Origin: Myrica gale
Taxonomy: Eukaryota; Streptophyta; Magnoliopsida; Fagales; Myricaceae
Length of the DNA stretch: 64,000 nt
Assembly (NCBI GenBank): GCA_963930655.1
Contig: OZ005601.1
Span: 8,800,001 to 8,864,000, forward strand
Reading direction: 5' to 3'
Positions 53,601 through 64,000 of the stretch are shown one piece after another; the stretch's first letter is position 1; the number at the start of each line of letters is the position of its first letter. Under the pieces are notes generated by a model, which had not been told where the DNA came from, did no database searches, and saw nothing but the letters and a program-made list of their open reading frames with translations. The translations under genes and the position numbers were made by a program.

Positions 53601-56560
53601 AAGAGGGCCAACAATGAAAACAAAGTCAATATTTAAAGAACAAAGCAGGATCACATCAATGCTCCAACTTAATTAAATTTTTTATAAATAATCTACTTTA
53701 TCTCATGATTGTTCTTTCTTTTAGGAATTGAGGCAACTAGAATGCCATGTTCCCTTCCTTCCAAGTTATAGGAAATTGCTCCTTTCCCATTAACCTAAAT
53801 CGTTGGTCCCCTTTTTGAAAGCACCAAGGTTTGATCAGGAAGATAGAAGCCTCATCTATCATTTCTGGCTAGGCAAGTGTGCTCACAACTCAATGTTCTG
53901 TACTGTATTAGTAAGAGGCCTCATGAGCAATTAAAATTAGCAATTTTAGACATATCTGACAGTCATTGATATAAAGCCAACAAGGGAAGAAGCACGTATT
54001 CTAACCTGAAATAAGCAGGGCCATGAAAGGAAATTGTAGCTGCCTTTCGATTAACCTAGAAAAGAAAAGACATAGTCAAAAAGCACCTTACTTTACAATC
54101 TTGAGAGCCCATAAAAGCACTTGAACATCAGCATTATTTCTTTTCAGAAGCACAACCCAAACGTCATACCAAGTTGTATTCTCAAATGTATGTGCATGTA
54201 ATGTACTTGAAGTGCAACCTGTACTACATTATTTCGATGTCACTCTCCTACCTGGCCACTAGAGCATGAGCCTCCATGTGATGTATACCAACCATTGGTA
54301 GATTAAAGCTACCGGCGATTCTCCGAGCTTTCCTCACGCCAACTGCATTGCAATTTGGTGCAGAAATAAGTCTAAGCAACCAAGAAAAATTCCTCCGAAT
54401 GAGATGGCAAGAATCCTAAATCAACTCATTTCACAGACATAAGATCCATAATAATGCGGTCCTTTCTAAATATTGTAAAGTTCTGGAGAATTATTCCTAA
54501 GGAACTTGAATCCTGAGCATCATTTGGATGGTAATTGAACAGAGGGATAGGAGAAAGAATTTCAGCAACCCGTTACTTAACTTGAAGCCTGAGCATCCTT
54601 TTGACTGGACTTAACAGCCCAAGAGCAGTATTCCACATAATTCTTTCTTTTCTATACACTGTCATACTTATTATACTATTATGCAACCACCACAGCATTC
54701 ATCACAAAGACATTCCATACCTCATAATAGGAGGACAGGGCCAATATCCACCTATTCAGCATTGGAAGTTAAGAGAGAATTTGGGGGGAGTTAACACAGA
54801 CAGAGATAGCAATCTCTCAAATTACCACGAAGGCAAAGGCTCAATCCGGGGCCAATAGTAACAGCAACAGCCGACAGATCCGTCTCACTAACATTAGCTT
54901 TATCAAGTGCCTCTTGTATGACCTGCAATTAATAAGCTCAAATTTAGGCCAAGCAATAACACAATCGTAATGCTGATAATCCCACTAAAAAATGAGTAAT
55001 GCAATAATCCCAATAACCTAGGCTCCAAGATCTGAAAATATACCTTTATAGAAATACTTTAAAAGGTGAGACAAGAGTGATGATGTATGAACGGTAACCG
55101 AGAGCAAATCTAGTGTCTGACATAGTGGTTTTTGCAGAATAAACAATGCTCGTGATATGGACAAAAATATCAACCTCTGGCATGTCAAGAAAATGCATAC
55201 TAGAAGGGAATCTTGTTATGCAGCTAAGTGACCTGATCAATCACTTGTGAGTGTGCTTCTTCTGCCATTTTAGGAGCAACACCTCCATATCGAGCAAGCA
55301 GATCTGCCTTGATAGATGAAGACTTACAATTAGATAATGACATGCACAATAAGCAGCACATAAGTTTATATTTTATGTATGCTAACCACAACAAATCTTA
55401 CAAGACATAGCGGACAGAAGCAAAACAATCACTAATGTAGATCAACACTGAAGAAGCTTCCTAATTCTGCCATTTGTTTTATGCTAAAATGTTAACAGGA
55501 TATAAAATAATTTCAAGACTTTGTGGAAAGGATACTTGCATTTTTGCTTTCAAAAGAGAATTTATAGTGAGCCCACAGTGGCACAACATCCCAATCGCCC
55601 CATCTAAATTCATTTATCACCACCACTTTCAAAATTTTTAAAAATTTATGTAAAGCTGACAGAATATATCCAAGTGTTTTATAAGTGTATAAACCATGCC
55701 GCTCAACTTAACATGTCCTTCTATCGGGGTGTTAGACAAATACTTCGTATAGCATATACCGACCTAATTTGAAGACCACCGCATTCAGCCAATCACAGCC
55801 TTGACCAATGAATTACTGAGCTTCCTTTGGTTCATGAAGCGACTTCCAATGTTAACAATTAATTCATCGCTAACCTAACAAGATATGCCTACTAGAACGT
55901 CATCATACAGAATACATCAGAAGACCTCTTCTCCCGTAGCTATCTTGAATTGGGCCATTCAAAGAGGCAATGAAAAATTTAAAAAGCAAATTAAGGATAA
56001 TAATAGCATAGAAATGGAACTGCGACCAAACTATAAGCATGATTATTTGCTGGGAACATATACAATTGTCACGAAACAATATCCAATACACATTATACCT
56101 GTGAAGACACAACTTGGCTGAGAATCTCACCACTGCTCCTCACCTAACACACACATACCCCCATTAAACGACACCACACAAAAAACCCAAACCCAATAAA
56201 CGACACCACAGAAAACTCACAACAAGTCAAATATCATTACAAAGCCCCAGCAAAAAAAAGTAAAACTCGGCGACTTACAACGGCAGCGGCGGTGTCGTCG
56301 CAGCTGGTTTCGATGCCAAGAACAACTAAATCGTCGTCGGGTCCCGGAATTTGGGCGTGGAGGTTTGCGAAAATGGAGTTGGAATTTTGGGGAGCGGAAA
56401 AATGGGCCGAGAAGGAGTTGGACGACGAATTGAGAGGTGCCCACATGGGACGGATTTGTTGCCTCCAGCGGGGATTTACAGGTCCGAGAATGGTTTGTGG
56501 GTTGGGAAGCAAAGTTCTGGGGAGGAGGTTTAGGCGGGAAAGCGCTGAAGAAACTGCCAT
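50675..56560 (-). CDS. GCP1: Mitochondrial-type tRNA threonylcarbamoyltransferase Kae1/Qri7 (OSGEPL1, GCP1), 13 exons
   Basis: The enzyme transfers the threonylcarbamoyl group to A37 of ANN-decoding tRNAs in the organelle. Exons in transcript order: 56279-56560, 56099-56143, 55233-55307, 54826-54922, 54252-54342, 54006-54055, 53144-53334, 52969-53054, 52112-52187, 51915-51998, 51704-51818, 51257-51345, 50675-50809; all phases agree and give 471 residues, close to the plant orthologue. An N-terminal targeting-type sequence (MAVSSALSRLNLLPRTLLPN) precedes the ASKHA core LGIETSCDDTAAAV. The metal-binding H189-x3-H193 is in GIHHMEAH, with TIGPGLSLCLR before it, and SGGVASNEYVR and CPPPSLCTDNGVMVAWTG following. 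The C-terminus RPRWPLGEEYAEGRSEARS is typical. No defects. A LINE sits about 130 bp upstream of its start codon. Confidence 0.95.
53114..53126 (+). repeat. G homopolymer (13) in GCP1 intron 7
   Basis: Thirteen G (C in the transcript), about 17 nt downstream of the exon 7 splice donor (53142-53143). Confidence 0.88.
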
Positions 56561-56691
56561 TTCAGGCACACAATGATGGAGAAAGTGCGTGGAACTATGA
56601 GGCACACAGAGGCCAGAGGGTCTCTTCCCAGAGTTGGGCGATAGCGTCGAAGGAAAAATAACTGTTACTTTTTTCACTTTCGTTACGATGG

Positions 56692-59600
56692 TTTTTTTTT
56701 TGATCAACAGAAACCATATATAAAACTAAAAGCGAAATACAAAGTTCAACACAAAAGAGGGGCCCTTCAAGGCGGGTCAAAACCCTCATACAACCAGGAA
56801 AATAAAGGATTAAGCCCTAAGATCTCGGGAAAACTACCCTCTCGAAGAGAGGAAGCGGCCCATTGGGCTAAATTGTACGAAAGCACATTGGAACCCCGAG
56901 GGGTAAACCGACAAACAACATGAGTAAAACAACACAACAGAGAAGATGCCTGGATGATAGAGGCTTCAATACGCCAAGGGCAAACTTCAATCGGATTGGA
57001 AATAGCATCCATAACAATCAACGAATCACCCTAAAAAACCACATCATCCCACTGGTGTTCAACCGCAATAGAAAGGCCCAAGAGTAACGCCAGAGCTTCC
57101 CCTTCAGAGGGGTCAACAGAATTTAACTTTTGGGATGCCGCAAAAACAATATGACCCCTATGGTCCCTGCAAACACAAGCGGCCATAGAGAATAATGGAC
57201 GAACCGCAACATCAATGTTCAACAAGATTTGGCCTATATAAGGGGTCTGCCAAACAGAACCAGAGACACTGGAATGGGAGGACCAAGCGGACATATGACG
57301 ATCACACACCCCCTTGATTTGCAGGCTTAATTGCCCAGGATCCAAAGCAAGCTTGCCATGCACCACCAAATTGCGTTGATGCCAAATAGAATCACACACA
57401 ATAGCAGCATAAACCTGAAAGTGGTGAACACCCTTCCTAGGAAGACGCAAACAAGAGCACGGATTAAGAATAACTTGGATCCACTGGGACACCGAAAAAG
57501 AAGAAAATTGCTCAAGCTGAATCTGCCAAGGGGACTCGCGCCAAATAAAACAAGCCAGAGGACATCCAAAGAATAAGTGGTGCACCGACTCCACTGCGGA
57601 AGAACAGAAAACACACAAACAATCAACCTCAGGTAGCTGAGGAAAAGCAAAACGAATCCTCGAACGAGTGGGGAGGATGTCCCACGCGATTTTCCAGATA
57701 AGCAATCGAAGACGGGCGTTCAAACGAAGCTTCCAAATACCCTTCCAAACAGCCATCCCCAACGGGGCCATCTGCCAATCCACAGAGGGGATCAAACAAC
57801 GATACATGGACCTAACAGTAAAAGAGCCCAAAGGGTCTAGGGTCCAAATCCAACGGTCAGACCGACCATCCAAACTGATAGGCAAACGCAGAATACAGGC
57901 AACAATGGTCTCATCAAATAACTGGGAGAGCATAACACGATTCCATTGATGAGACACCGACAAAATGAGGGAACTCACACAATCCAACAACTGATCTGGA
58001 CCAACCTCTATACGAGGAATGGGGCGAAAGGAATCCAAACCCACTATCCACGGGTCGGACCAGATGAAAGTATTCTGCCCATCCCTAATCTGGCGACAAG
58101 CACCCTTCACCAATAAAGGGGACAAAGACAAAAGACCACGCTAGGACCACGTCGCCCGACGCGGAGGCGGCCCATATCCAAAGGGGAAGTGTCGAAGATA
58201 TTTTGCAGAACACAAGGAGCCCCATAAACTCCCATCAACACTTCGAATTTTCCACGCAAGTTTAGACAAAAGTGCCTCATTGAATCTACCCATAGGCCTA
58301 AAACCAAGACCACCAAGAGCTTTAGGAAGACACAATGATGACCAGGATTTGAGGGTAAGGTTGTGAGCTTTATCCTTGGGAAAACCCCACCAAAAGTCCT
58401 TCATACGTTTATCCACCACTCTACACCAACCCTTAGGAAGGAGAAACGAACTCATAAAATAAGTGGGCATGGAAGAAGCCACAGCAGTGATCAAAGTAGA
58501 TCTCCCAGCTTGAGACAAAAGCTTGGATTGCCACCCATTAATACGTCCAAACAGTCGGTCCTTCAAATCAGCCAAAACCTCAGCCTTGGCTCTAGGAAAA
58601 ATAAGGGGAAGGCCTAAATGGCGAGTTTTCGGAGGCATGCGACGAAGACCGAGCGAATCAGCCAAGCGAGTCGTCTGGGCCCCAGTATAATTCTTGCTGA
58701 AATGGACCGATGATTTCGAGCGATTCAGAAGTTGACCAGACCAATCCATATAAGTTTGCAAACAAGCCAACAAATGAGAAGCATCGGAAGAATGAGCCCG
58801 CGAGAAAAGCAGAACATCGTCAGCGAAAAACAAATGGGAGATGGCAGGGGCGGAAGCATTAATCTGAACCCCATGAATCTGCCCAGCATTTTCAGCCCTA
58901 ACCAAAAGCCTTGACAACACCTCGGAAACAAGGATGAAAAGGAATGGGGACAAAGGGTCCCCCTGACTCAGCCCTCGCGACGCCACAAAGTGACCATAAG
59001 GACTCCCATGAAGGAGCACCGAAAATTGAGTATGTGAAATACATTGCTCGATGAGGGAGATCCAGTGAGGTACAAACCCGAACTGTCTCAAAACTACCAT
59101 AAGAAAGGACCATTCAATTCGATCATAGGCTTTAGCCATATCGCCCTTAATTGCCAACCAACCTTTCCGCCCTGTTTTAAACTTCATACTGTGAAACAAT
59201 TCAGCCGCAACGAGGTAATTATCCTGAACATTGCACCCCGGGATAAAAGCCATTTGAAATGGAGAAATCAACTTCGAAAGGAGGGGTTTGAGACGATCTG
59301 ACAACAGCTTCGAAATAAGCTTATAGATAAGATTACATAAACTAATCGGCCTAAAATCAGCTGCGGACGAAGGATGGTCATTTTTAGGAATAAGAACCAG
59401 GTTAGTCTGATTAATATCGGGAAACAAAGAAGCAGTGGAGAAAAAATTTTGGATCAATTCAACTACATCCGGACCAACAATATCCCAACATGAAGTGAAG
59501 AAAAGCGCAGTCATACCATCCGGACCCGGCGCTTTGTGAGGGTTCATACGCTTCAAAGTGGAGAATATCTTAGCAGCCGAAGGAATTTGACACAGACCCA

Positions 59601-60157
59601 AATTATCCTCAACAGAAACACAAGCAGGTAAAAGACCATCCAGATCAGGTGGAAACACCGGCGAAGAGGTTGTATACAGATCCGAGAAAAAGGAGAGGAG
59701 CGACTCCCCGATCTGCTGCCATCCCGAGATCCATTTACCCTCCACCGATTTTAAGCGGACAATTTGGTTGCGACACCTCCGAGTGACAGTTGACGCGTGG
59801 AAATACTTTGTATTAAGATCAGAGGAAACAAGCCACTGATCTCTGGATTTCTGCTTCCAGAAAATCTCTTCTCGACGACACTGTTCATCCAAAGCCACCG
59901 TAAGATGTTGGATAAAAGAGAGTGATGCCAACGAAGGAACTTCCCGTTGCTTGTCAAGGATAGCAGCTTCCAACTTAGAAATAGACTGCTGGATGTGACC
60001 AAAAAAATGACGGTTCCAAAATTTTAGAGCTATCTTAGTAGCTTTGAGCTTTTGGAAAACTCGAGAATCAAGAGAGCCAAACACAGGGGAAGTCCAAGCC
60101 GAGGCAACCACGTTGAAGAAGGAATGGTTAATTGTAAGCGATTTAGACTTGTCAACT
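56692..60157 (-). mobile_element. L1-type LINE, 5'-truncated, A-tail toward GCP1
   Basis: On the minus strand the element runs from about 60157 to a poly-A tail seen as a T-run at 56692-56701 on the + strand, preceded by tatatatggtttctgttgat, a common L1 3' end. The endonuclease domain is missing, so it is truncated at the 5' side, where it meets a MITE (60158-60330). The ORF2 frame stays open for about 3.4 kb except for two stops. No flanking target duplication was found, perhaps because the 5' side was altered by the MITE. Confidence 0.88.
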
Positions 60158-60216
60158 TGTTTGTTTCCCAAAATATTGGGGCCCCAATAATTCGGGCAAC
60201 CCAAACATAACTCCAA
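56767..60216 (-). pseudogene. LINE ORF2: reverse transcriptase, zinc-finger-like region and RNase H
   Basis: One reading phase carries, in order: a linker (VFQKLKATKIALKFWNRHFFGH), the RT domain with HKAPGPDGMTALFF, KGDMAKAYDRIEW, LSQGDPLSPFLF and the catalytic FADD (about 58806-58832), a thumb region, the zf-RVT segment (WKIAWDILPTRSRIRF with a Cys/His cluster near 57600), and an RNase H domain (LNIDVAVRP, EGEALALLLGL, about 56800-57230). Two in-frame TAG codons break it, at 58141-58143 (probably from Trp) and 57031-57033 (probably from Gln); both fit single G/C-to-A/T transitions. The first 20 or so codons below 60216 belong to the adjacent MITE. Ordinary plant L1; otherwise well preserved, so relatively young. 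Confidence 0.9.
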
Positions 60217-60330
60217 AAATTTTAACTTTTACACCTACACACTTTAATTTTTACAAACCCCAATAAATCTCAATAAAGTAAAGATTCCCAAAATTTCGAG
60301 AATATTCCCCAAAATTTTGGCAAACAAACA
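60158..60330. mobile_element. MITE, family B copy 2, abutting the LINE
   Basis: The ends ttgtttgtttcccaaaatat and aaaattttggcaaacaaaca are inverted repeats like those of the copy at 10821-10980. Shared interior words include aaaattttaacttttacacc and cccaataaatctcaataaag. It lies exactly at the 5' end of the LINE homology. Confidence 0.65.
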
Positions 60331-60930
60331 TTATTTCGGTGCACTCCTACCAAGATTCTCCTTTATGTGTCATGTTATCCGTCCAACCTGAATATTGCGC
60401 AAAAAAATCAAACTTTTATTTTTTAAATTAAGTGAGTGAGTGGTAATGTCTTATACTTTAATAAATTTTTTTTTGGAAATATGATGTTAGTTCGGGGAAA
60501 GAAATTATAATTTAATATTTGTTTTAATTACTATGAAACATTTTATTTTCTTTTTGAAAAAATATCACTTTAAGCCATCTAATTATTAATATAATTTCAA
60601 ATAAAGGTCTAAATTACCACATTTCACGCATTGAGTCTACAAACTATTATATTTCATCATTTGTACCCCTAAAAAATCTAACGATTAAATTTGTGTCACG
60701 TGTATTGTGAACGAGTAACGTTGCATGATTTTAACCCTCAGATTTTATTTCATGGCACAATTTTATGAAAGTTGGAAGAAGTAATGTGTCAAAATTGGTA
60801 GTTTAAACCTCTAGTTAAAATTGTATTGTTGAATGACCTTTTCTTCTTCTTATTTTTGAGAAGCTTGGGTTTATCGAAGGTGGATAAAATTGGATATGTC
60901 AATGTTTATCTTCTAGTTTTTTTAGTGTTT
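60331..60930. other. AT-rich intergenic
   Basis: No gene or clear repeat recognised in these 600 bp. Confidence 0.6.
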
Positions 60931-60934
60931 TTAA

Positions 60935-61134
60935 ATGGAAGTGCATTTTTCTCCGACTAGAGAGATCAGGCAAGGAGATCCTTTGTCTCCTTTTTTGTTC
61001 TTAATATGCTCTGAAATTCTCTCTCGGTTGTTACTTAGAGAAGAGGCCGCTAGTCATCTACGGGGTATTAAAATTGGGAGAAGCTTATGCTATTTCACAT
61101 TTGTTTTTTGTAGACGACTTGTTACTATTTGGTA
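60935..61134 (+). pseudogene. LINE reverse transcriptase fragment
   Basis: The frame from 60935 reads FSPTREIRQGDPLSPFLFLI and SEILSRLL, the conserved central RT block of plant L1 elements. The catalytic box FVDDLLLFGKA follows at about 61100-61134 in another phase, so at least one frameshift separates them. The fragment stops abruptly where a disease-resistance gene piece begins. Confidence 0.8.
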
Positions 61135-61149
61135 AAGCTCATATTCGTC

Positions 61150-61635
61150 CAAGCGTGGTGGCTATCGTTCCATTTTGATCCCTGGGGTCAGGTTCCAAAC
61201 TGGTTCAGCTATAAGAGTTTTGGATCTCCAATACGCTTTAATGTACCTTCGCTTTCAGAGGGCAAAATCAAGGGATTGTTTGTTTGCGCTGTTTATGGAC
61301 CCAAGATAGAAACAACACGGGAGTTTGCCGTACCAGAGATTCGAATTGAAAGCAACATTCTGGGGAGAATGAGTAGTTCCATTTTTGACATCCGTGAAGA
61401 GCATTGCTTTCTAAGCTATGTACCCGTTTCATATTTCCAAGCTGAGATGGCAAGTATAAAAGAAGTAGAGTTTCACTTCAAGTGTAAAGGACACTTTGAA
61501 GTCAAGAAGCGTGGAATTCATCTACTAATTGAGGAACCAAATGCAATAGGGGAATGTGGAAGTCCGGTGCAACACCACGATTCTGATGTCTGGAGATTGT
61601 ACAATGGATTTGGTGTATGTCAAGGGAGGTCGTGA
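61150..61635 (+). pseudogene. TNL resistance protein C-terminal (post-LRR, C-JID) fragment
   Basis: An open frame of about 160 codons reads QVPNWFSYKSFGSPIRFNVP, then IKGLFVCAVYGP, and later EVEFHFKCKGHFEVKKRGIH LLIEE. This is the jelly-roll-like post-LRR domain (C-JID) of plant TIR-NBS-LRR immune receptors, normally starting with a (L/I)PG-(S/N)E-(V/I)P-xWF motif; here IL-IPG precedes in another phase, a one-base loss near 61185. TIR, NBS and LRR parts are absent nearby, so it is a relic, unless an upstream gene lies outside recognisable range. It is flanked by LINE pieces on both sides. Confidence 0.75.
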
Positions 61636-62029
61636 TTACCACGAGGCAGGACCAAGCAGTGATTGGTCTAATGAAGAAAAGTGGCCCAAAAAATAAGGAA
61701 GGAATCTGATGCTCAAGTATGCAAATAGGCTCATGTCATTATCGCCCTCCTTTTCTTCTTGTCGATTGCTGTGTGTGGGTTTGGTGTTTTTCTTCTTTTT
61801 TCTTTTTGCGCCAATCGGCCACTCGATTGTACTGCTCCTTGCTGCTTTCTAGGATTTTGGGGTGCTACTGTTCGGGATTTTGTGTCGCTGCGAATTGCAT
61901 CGAGTATGGAATGCTCTTGCCGATTAAACCTTAATCACCAAGGCTTGCCGGCAAACCTTCCTATGGAGTAGTCTTATAAAATCTGTTAAGGCCAGAGTCA
62001 ATGATCATTGACTAGCTTGGCATAAAATG
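61636..62029. other. Non-coding remnant between relics
   Basis: Open frames of about 70 codons overlap here (61719-61971) but have no family I know. Probably TNL 3' UTR or LINE remnant. Confidence 0.45.
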
Positions 62030-62475
62030 AGTCTGCCAATCCCAATAAGTGGAAACCTCCTGCTCCTTGATGGATTAAAGTGAATACTGATGTGACTGTT
62101 AGAGTTCAAGGGTCTTATATCTTGCAGAGATAGTTCATGTTCTCTCTATTATGTATACATGGAACGTATATCAGTTGTGGACTCGTTACTTGGTGAAGCA
62201 CATGCAGTCTTGACTACGATGAAACATGTCTCACAACAGGGTTGGCCGCGTGTTTCTTTTTAATGTAATTATCTTTTGCTTTGTAACGCACTTAAAGATG
62301 CTGCTGATAATCCCCTTTGGAGTAGTGCAGAGCAAGTAGCAACAATCCAAGCTTTTTTGAATGACCACCAGTATTGGAGCATAACCTGGATTCCTTGAAG
62401 AGCTAATAGGATGACACATCTTCTTGCAAAATGGGGGGCATATTCGTCCAATCTGGGAGTCATCCTATTAATGTT
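62030..62475 (+). pseudogene. RNase H-like domain relic of LINE type
   Basis: Broken frames read KWKPPAP-WIKVNTD (about 62045-62085), then EAHAVLTTMKHVSQQGW (about 62197-62250), CNALKDAADNPLWSSA (about 62282-62330), VATIQAFLNDHQYWSITWIP (about 62336-62395) and NRMTHLLAKWGAYSSNLG (about 62404-62460). This is the reverse-transcriptase-like RNase H domain found at the end of plant L1 ORF2 and in many dispersed copies. Stops and shifts interrupt it, so it is a relic, and perhaps belongs with the RT fragment at 60935. Confidence 0.75.
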
Positions 62476-62479
62476 ATTG

Positions 62480-64000
62480 AGAAATTCCGTTTCAAATTTG
62501 AGTTAATTTCGCTTGAGCCAAGCTAGGGCAAAAATAAGGCGAAACACATCCCTTTAGATAGAATCCCTTTATATATTTCTCGTTGTGATCTATTGTGATT
62601 TCGTGTTTAGGCCTGTACTCCTCGGTTTCTATGGAAACGTGATTAGAAAAAAAATGTATATTCCTCGTGAAATCGAGAAAAGAATGCATGTAAGATCACC
62701 ATTGAAAAGACACCAGCAGAATAAATCAATTTTCTTGACATTTTTCATCCTTTATCCCAGAGATGACCTACCACCTCAAAAAGCTTTGCAACTCCTAAAA
62801 CAGCAAATTAATTACTCACTTGTGAAAATGGACATAAAAATTTCCACTGCAGCATCATCAACCACTAAAGCAAAGAACATTTTCCACTAAAGCAAATAAC
62901 ATTTTCAACTTTAAAACAAAAGCAAACACTATTTTTGCACCATTGAGAGAGACCATCAACTTGATTGATTGCACAGTGACAATCTATCACAGGTAAAAAT
63001 AGTCTTGAAGATTGAATTACAAGTTGCAAGTTAACAGAATCAGAAGGCTGAATGGTAGTCACTCAAACGGTAAAGCTCTGGTGTCCATACCTGGTTTGCA
63101 GTGGTTTCAATCGAAAGCATGTTCTGCTCTTTATCCAGAGCAAGCCACTGTACAGAATACAAAGAATAATGTAGCACCTATTAATTCAGTTCTATATCCG
63201 GCCAATATAAAACAAAATCCAACGGACCTGACAAAGTAGCTCAAATAAGCTTTCCAACACTTACGACCCATCCGGAGCCTTGTGAAGCATAACCTTCCTT
63301 AGTCACTTTCAGAATTAGTGATTCAAAGGAAATATAAGATTAAAAAAAACTCACTTTTAGCTCTTAAGAAGGATCCGACGAACAGAGGAATGCGAGATGA
63401 GATCTTTCCAGCAAAAGGAGGAGCGACAAAGCAATGGTGATGAAGAAGGAGAAGAAACTTAAAGAGGAAGGAACTGGTCACGCAGAAAAAAAAACTTGAA
63501 ACTCAAAGTCACACATGAAAGAAAAGTGGAGGGATTGAACAGCAAAGCCAGAACGGCCCGAAAGCCAAAAAAAGATCATTAAATGAGGTGGAGTATTCAC
63601 TTCCCCCGATCACGTAGTATCGTGGCAAGGCACTTGAATTTTCTTTTCTGTTTTTGCTGTTGAGTTCCTGATTTATAGGTTGGAATTCTCGTTTGCAGGA
63701 GAAATTCCTGGATCTTAGAGCTAAAGGGTGCAATTTGCTTGGTATGTTTTTGAGAGAGAGAGGTGTGATATCTGTGTGATAGAGAGAGAGAGAGAGGGTT
63801 GAATAGATGAAGCAGAGAGAGATACATTTGAACGGTTCGATTTTTTAAAATGGGTTGGTAAACATAATATGAGTTGATTTCATTAAATGACGTGTCATTT
63901 TTTTCAGCCATCAGATTTCAATCTTTTAATCTCAATCGTCCACTCACACACACTCACATAATAACCGAACCCTTGCACCATATTCTCCTCCGTAGTCGTC
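62480..64000. other. Intergenic, no gene recognised
   Basis: Short open frames on both strands show no domains. A (GA)n tract lies at 63780-63797 in a purine-rich context, and 63590-63800 on the minus strand is CT-rich like a plant leader, but no coding exon could be supported. Confidence 0.5.

Noticed and set aside
57327-57949. Other-frame and opposite-strand frames inside the LINE
   Set aside because: Shadows of the RNase H and zinc-finger-like region of ORF2.

Overview
The window looks like nuclear DNA of a flowering plant, probably a woody eudicot. It has plant-type multi-exon genes with GT-AG introns, plastid transit peptides on EPSP synthase and transketolase, and AT-rich intergenic DNA full of MITEs, LINE pieces, hAT and Mutator-type elements, and one Ty3-type LTR fossil. 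The species cannot be fixed from the sequence alone.

Layout. 1-4.1 kb: a hAT transposon with decayed transposase. 5.7-9.1 kb (+): a seven-exon putative glycosyltransferase, followed by about 1.1 kb that reads like organelle-derived DNA. 11.8-12.4 kb (+): a cytosolic ribosomal protein S20 (uS10) gene with a frameshift in its last exon. 14.7-16.0 kb (-): single-exon UDP-glucuronate 4-epimerase (GAE1 type). 18.0-20.1 kb: repeats. 20.4-25.3 kb (-): complete eight-exon EPSP synthase, with a Mutator-type inverted-repeat element in intron 3. 25.7-27.7 kb: two MITEs and an 805-bp non-autonomous hAT with an 8-bp target duplication. 27.9-28.4 kb (+): a small unrecognised gene with a frame break. 32.1-35.9 kb (-): complete seven-exon plastid transketolase. 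38.8-41.8 kb (-): complete nine-exon RAD51C. 44.1-44.85 kb (-): intronless HemK2/MTQ2-type methyltransferase. 45.3-47.4 kb: a long inverted-repeat, Pack-MULE-like element carrying the 3' end of a host acid-lipase gene and itself hit by a MITE. 47.76-50.14 kb: deleted Ty3-type LTR fossil. 50.7-56.6 kb (-): complete thirteen-exon mitochondrial-type Kae1/Qri7 (GCP1). 56.7-60.15 kb (-): 5'-truncated L1-type LINE inserted just upstream of GCP1. 60.9-62.5 kb (+): LINE relics around the C-terminal part of a TNL resistance gene.

The host genes are housekeeping functions and do not form a cluster. EPSP synthase (shikimate pathway) and transketolase (supplier of erythrose 4-phosphate) are metabolically linked, but their proximity is probably chance. 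Splice junctions were assigned by eye; for the six complete genes every junction keeps the frame and the summed CDS is a multiple of three.

Most unusual points: the gene-fragment-carrying inverted-repeat element; a Ty3 insertion whose unoccupied site survives in a duplicated block 2.4 kb away; the 9-bp-duplication Mutator-type element inside the EPSPS intron; and the LINE whose A-tail ends about 130 bp from the GCP1 start codon.
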